Position numbers and translations under genes: made by a program
Part shown: one piece after another, positions 59,547-64,000 of the stretch
Layout of the letters: every line of letters starts with the position of its first letter
Position numbering within the stretch: position 1 is the first letter of the stretch
DNA from: Neckera pumila
Lineage: Eukaryota; Streptophyta; Bryopsida; Hypnales; Neckeraceae
Reading direction: 5' to 3'
DNA length: 64,000 nt
Assembly: GCA_963969595.1 (NCBI GenBank)
Contig: OZ018416.1
Coordinates: 1,380,065 to 1,444,064 of the forward strand
Notes under the pieces: model-generated
Told to the model about the DNA's origin: nothing
The model's input: the letters and a program-made list of their open reading frames with translations, nothing else
Database searches by the model: none

Positions 59547-60790
59547 CATTAAGTTAACTGCTCTTGAAAACATCCATTGGATAAAAAGAACACAAGGACA
59601 AGACAACAACTTGGTTTATGGGACAAGGACGATCACTCACTCTAACCTAATCTAATCAATTTAATTTTTAAACATCTTGGCATCTAAAATTGCCAATTGT
59701 TGGGCCACATCAATTTGAGTGGCCTGTCCAGACAAATCTGCAAACAGGCCCCCAAAGAGGCTGATTGTTCTTGACCCCATACCATGAATACAAACTGAAC
59801 CCATCGCCGGTCCCGTCCAGTAGATAGGCTTTTGGGGAAATGTTTTTGTCACAGGAATCTACCAATGATTCTGAGGCCATGGATGTTTAGAAAAAAAAAT
59901 CCAAAAAATCCAAAAAAATCCAAAGAAAATCTACAGTTGATATAAACTGCCTGATAGAAAGGCACTGCTTGAGTGGGTGTGGATATTCGAGTGTCAGTCC
60001 TCATCCACTTACATGGAAACACATCTCTCGGGGTCCGGTTGGTCCCCGATGGAACCTCACAAGATGCCGTGAATTGGGATTCCCCATGACTGCATTGCCA
60101 TTCGCTATTATATAACATCACCTTTCCCAAGTCCTGTTTTCAAGCAATCAGGCCAGCAAATCTGCACGAGAGACCAATTAAAAAGATGTGGAAACTTGAC
60201 AAAGTTCATGCGGGTTTGGCGAGGGAGGGGGGCCCAATGGCATGCAGAGGCCACAAGCTCGGCCTACCTCATCAGCAAACCAAGGGACCAAGGGACCAAG
60301 GGACCATGGGACCTACCATCAATGGGCCGGGCCCAAGGAACGGAAGAATTGGCTAACATTCATCCACGATGTCGTCATGCAAACTCTGGCGCTAGTCAAT
60401 TCAATTGGGCTTGAATCAAACCAAGTGTTCAATGATAAGGTGAGACTTGATTTTGTCTCGAGGAGCTTTTGATTTGAGCAAGCTTGCTTGTCGCCTCAGA
60501 TGCCTAAGTTACTGTGGTAGGCTCACTCATAAGCTTCTGTGCCATGATAGAGTTTCCTTGGCCAATAAGAATCAGCAAAGGTCATGTTGGGAGCACCTTT
60601 TGTAGGAACATAGCACACTCTTCAGTGGCTCAAAGGGAAACACAATCAAACACATCACGGACGGGCAGGCGCAGGAAGCAAGCTGTTGGAAATGCAAGCA
60701 AACAAGTGGGTAAACTGAAAAAGCTCAATCTACGATACAATTGTGGGCCAGGGTGAACCGACCAGGGCTTTTTTTGTTTGGTGCCAGATT
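59547..60790. other. GC-richer region, unidentified
   Basis: Possible coding debris: a 63-codon minus frame (59661-59852, containing GSVCIHGMGSRTISLFGGLF) and a 93-codon minus frame (59849-60130). A (ACCAAGGG)n tract of about four units lies at 60279-60310. At 60749 a lone family D end appears (CCAGGGTGAACCGACC). I cannot assign the frames; a degraded retroelement or gene fragment is possible. Confidence 0.3.
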
Positions 60791-61049
60791 GCACTAGAAA
60801 AAGTAATCTGTCTTAAAAATGGTAAAAAAAATGGCAAAGAACTTGGATGAAATCGCCAAAAAAAAACCAAAGTAAAAAAGAAATGGATGACATTGCCAAA
60901 TTGTGGATGAAAACCAAATTATAGACATGTGATATGTGCTAATGTGATATTATCTATCTGATATCTATGAATGTTGAAATTTTGAAGCACCACTACAAAA
61001 TTTTATATTGTCACTATGGCACTTCTTAAAAAATGAAAAAAATACTCTG

Positions 61050-61279
61050 GAACCAACCCCCTCCCTTGGTTGGCTGTTAGGAAAAGCCTTGAAATTTTTT
61101 ATTTGCCACACATGATAAAATTTGCAAATTCTGAATTCATATTGCAACTGGAGGCCCCAAATTAGCTAGGAGAGGTGAAGAACATAGATTTAACACGGCA
61201 CAAAAAAGGGGACTTTTTTTTTAACATGCACCCCTGGAATGGCTTGGGCAGGCCAAGCGAGGGGGTCAATTCACCCCAA
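61050..61279 (-). mobile_element. Short Mutator-like relative (family D), reversed
   Basis: The inverse of the copy at 59303: begins CTGGAACCAACCCCC and ends GAGGGGGTCAATTCACCCC. The interior phrase GAAATTTTTTATTTGCCACA matches exactly in inverse. No convincing target duplication. Confidence 0.75.
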
Positions 61280-61311
61280 TTGTGGATATGAATGTGATGC
61301 CGGTTATTTAT

Positions 61312-62285
61312 TGGTCCTGCCCCTAATGATATTGTCATTGTGTTGTCCCACTTGGGCTCATCTTGGGTTTGAGTCTAGAATGGAGAGAATTCACCACCAG
61401 TGGAACTCAATGTTGACTGACTGGAAGTTTTAGTACTTTAGAATGTAAATCCCACCATTTTGTGTCAAAAGTTGCGAAATGCAGAGAATTGCTAATTCCA
61501 GAAAAGCCGCTCAGTCTCCATTTTATTTTTTTTAAAAAAGAAAAAGTGATTTGGGACTTTGTGTTGTGTGTACATTTCCTATATGTCGTGAAGCAGTGAC
61601 TGCCTCTTTTGGATGCATAAGGTTGAACCACCCATAACCAATCACTTAAGCGATTTTGCGACAGATCATGAGTAGTACAAGGCAATGCAAATTTTTCTTA
61701 TGTAGATAGATAAGAAAAATGGGTATTACTAATTTGTTGTAATTTTATTCCCAAAATTGGTATACCTTTGACTTTTGGGAGTTGAAAAGTGCTTGGAAGC
61801 CATAGCCAATGTCTTAACTCTTTCAAGAGCAAAAAATTTAAAATTTTTTTTTTTGCATATTTAACCGTAGGATCTTGTACTAGACTATAGTTAAAACATA
61901 TGGAAGAAATTTCAAAACTTTTGACTATGTAGATTGCAAGAAATTTTGCATTTAAAATGAAGCAACCAAATTTTTATGCACCTTGCTCAAATGATCCTGC
62001 CCAAATGATATTGTCATTGTGTAATCTAACTTGGACTCATCTTGAAATAGAATCTAGAATGGAGAGAATATGCCACGATTGGAATCTCATTGTTGATTGG
62101 AAGTTTAGTACTTTAGAATGTATATAAATCCATTTATGTCAAAACTTCAAATTGAATAGAACTGCTAATTCTTGAAAATGCTCGGTCTCCATTTCATTTT
62201 ATTAAAAAAAAAGTGATCTGGGACTTTGAGTTGTGTGTCCATTCCTATACTTTGTGAGGCAGTGATTGCCTCTTTTGGGTCCATA
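61312..62285 (+). repeat. Direct duplication, about 0.3 kb, two copies
   Basis: 61312-61620 matches 61990-62285 (phrases AATGATATTGTCATTGTGT, AGTCTAGAATGGAGAGAAT, TTTAGTACTTTAGAATGTA, GTGATTGCCTCTTTTGG). Between them lies a fragment of a TTAA-family right end (about 61815-61970, GTAGGATCTTGTACTAGAC). Confidence 0.8.
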
Positions 62286-62378
62286 GGTACAGTGAAAAAC
62301 TGTTAAAAACAAATGAAAAACTCAAAATCAATTAAAAAAATAAGTATACATTTTATTATTTCATTCAATGAAAAACAT

Positions 62379-63297
62379 TTAACCCCTAAAGTCCCATTGT
62401 CCCCTCCGGGGACAAAATGGATTTCGGGCATGCTACTGCGGTTTCAATATTCATCATTATTTTTTGAAACTTTTTGTGAAGATAGAAAAACACATTGGCT
62501 TTATGGGAATATAATTTTTATTTCGATCGGTGTTTGGGAGCAAAAATTATGCACAAAAGGTCCTTTTTTTTTATGCGGCGTGCGAAAATCTTCTCACACA
62601 AAAAAATTTAAAGAAATTATTTTCTCATAGATTGTATTTTTATCTATGTGGGAAGCTTTGATTCATTCCATTTGGATTTATTATGTGAAAGTTATGGACA
62701 ATCTTATTTTTTGGACAATTAGAGCATTTTCTTGAAAAAATAACATATAGGATTCATTTTTGAATGAAATTTTCACAATTTTTCAAAACATATTGTTTGA
62801 CAAGGCTAAATTTTCTTGCTAAAACAATCTCACCATTGGAATTATAGTGTTTTAATCCCATCTTAGAGCTATTGACAATTTAGTTTTTCTTTCAATTTTG
62901 GACCTACTTCAACTTAACAATTTTTTAAAGAATGAAAATCATGTGTATTTCTTTGGAATTTTTTTTCTAAATTCTCAAATTGATTATTGAACATAAAAAA
63001 AATTAAATTAAAAGTCTGTAGTGCAATTTTTTTTTACAAATGGCGGTCAAAGTCATCTGAAATTGCAAAATAGTCTTCAAAATATCAAAATTTTCCAACT
63101 TTGAATGCTAATATCTTCTAATCTGTATGGTCAAACTTTATGAAATTTTTACCACATGATCTGAGATAAATTAAGTATAAGATCCTACGGTCAGATTCTA
63201 AGAAAATGTTTTTTCTCTTTTCTTAGATGAACGTAGCATAAATGGCAATTTTGAGTCATTTTTGACAGAAAAATGACCTTGGGACTTTAGGGGTTAA
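62379..63297 (+). mobile_element. TTAA-family element, type A' (919 bp)
   Basis: Intact borders. Closest to the copies at 16876 and 24467 (phrases GTCCCATTGTCCCCTCCGG, GGTCAAACTTTATGAAATTT). The site GATAAATTAAGTATAAG near 63166 is the uninterrupted equivalent of the nested insertion target at 25272. Confidence 0.95.
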
Positions 63298-63675
63298 AAA
63301 GGGTACATTAGCCCTTTTTCTTAAAGAGCTTCAAAAGCATTGGATATGCAATATTTTTTAAATAGAAAAATTAATCAAATAAAAAGAAAAAACTATGCCT
63401 TTCAAATTTGAATGGTACACCTGCATTGGATGTTTTATAATTGTCTATAAGCTTCCATAGTAAACATTGTATTTTCATGTTGTTTTTGGAAGCCCTCATT
63501 CAAATAAATATTTTACAAAAATTCAACAATCAATTATTAGTTGTACTTGAAGCAATAGGGTTTAAGACAAACTCATCTAAATAAAGACCATTCTATTTTT
63601 TTCTTACAAAAATGTATTATAAAATTTGTATTTTTATTATAGTAGACAACAAGAGCAATATCTTGCAAGTACTGA
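63298..63675. other. AT-rich spacer, no gene seen
   Basis: No frame, repeat or transposon end recognised. Confidence 0.4.
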
Positions 63676-64000
63676 GGTAGGAGGCTCTAAAAGTAACCCT
63701 TTAAGGGCTGATTCTCCATTTTCATAGATTTGCATGATCAGAAATATTTTTAGCTCATTTTTCAGAGAAAGCAAAATAGATGCCAAACGCAACACAAGTG
63801 GTTTCATATTTTTTGAAGCATTTTTGAATTAGTTATGAATTTTCAAAGATTGATGTTGTAGGTACCTATTTGTGACACCTAGGTCTCCAGAATCCGTCCC
63901 TTGCAACTTCTAAAGTGATTTGAGGAAATCAAGGTCAATGAATGGCAATAGAAAACTAATTTTTCCTTGATGCATTCAATAGCTGAAGTGGTCCATTCAA
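63676..64000. mobile_element. Inverted-repeat element, family G, partial or diverged
   Basis: From GAGGTAGGAGGCTCTAAAAG the sequence follows the element at 2652-2980 (phrases GTGGTTTCATATTTTT, GAATTAGTTATGAATTTTC). The far end is not seen before the window stops. Confidence 0.5.

Noticed and set aside
60749..61279. One larger family D element from the lone end at 60749 to 61279
   Set aside because: The aligned left end of that copy is at 61050, so the end at 60749 is a separate fragment.
7277..63297. Reading the TTAA family as a dispersed satellite or as CRISPR-like repeats
   Set aside because: Copies are in both orientations, have inverted ends, and interrupt one another with doubled TTAA; this is transposition in a plant nuclear genome.
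7277..63297. TTAA as part of the inverted ends instead of a target duplication
   Set aside because: Uninterrupted relatives of the nested sites and the site near 54040 contain a single TTAA before insertion.
16876..63297. Frames beginning MVVP, MRKL or with GQLEHLL in many places
   Set aside because: They recur because they are translations of the same TTAA-family interior (AAAGTTATGGACAATC region), often broken; not a conserved protein.

Overview
This is a eukaryotic, AT-rich plant nuclear window with two intron-containing protein genes near its ends and about 40 kb of nested mobile-element debris between them. The host looks like a land plant because it carries a secreted germin-like protein gene (1042-2339, + strand, three exons) and a mitoferrin-type mitochondrial carrier gene (42392-45913, - strand, three exons), both with GT-AG introns. 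The low-GC intergenic DNA and the form of the germin-like protein make me lean towards a moss or another non-seed plant. That is inference; the species cannot be read from the sequence.

The dominant feature is one family of short non-autonomous transposons, about 0.92 kb long, in about 20 copies from 7277 to 63297. Each copy starts TTAACCCCTAAAGGNCCA and ends with its inverse. Two nested insertions and several paralogous empty sites show that TTAA is the target and is duplicated. TTAA target duplication is known for the piggyBac and Kolobok superfamilies; none of the copies codes for a transposase. I separate type A (an end hairpin TTGTCCC/GGGACAA), type A' (a diverged A), a 586-587 bp internal-deletion form, and type B (other left end, related right end).

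Other mobile elements include a 1.38 kb near-perfect fold-back element with a TA duplication (26760-28137), two PIF/Harbinger-like elements with TAA duplications (6626-6755, 37572-38058), a Mutator-like element with a 9 bp duplication (39739-40473) and three short relatives of it, several palindromic elements of unknown class (2652-2980, 2990-3600, 4582-5138, 5144-5335, 14455-14853, 29170-29500), and a retroposon with a 14 bp duplication and an A-rich tail on the minus strand (54780-55827).

Layout: 1-2640 germin-like gene and flanks; 2650-6760 palindromic elements; 7277-41643 TTAA elements, with a four-element nest at 24334-28495, a minisatellite with insertions at 36395-39690 and an unidentified gene-like stretch at about 8440-10600; 42392-46250 mitoferrin gene and promoter; 46672-47160 minisatellite; 48420-56963 duplicated segments that differ in their insertions; 57326-64000 more of the same families. 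The two genes are unrelated in pathway (apoplastic cupin; mitochondrial iron import).
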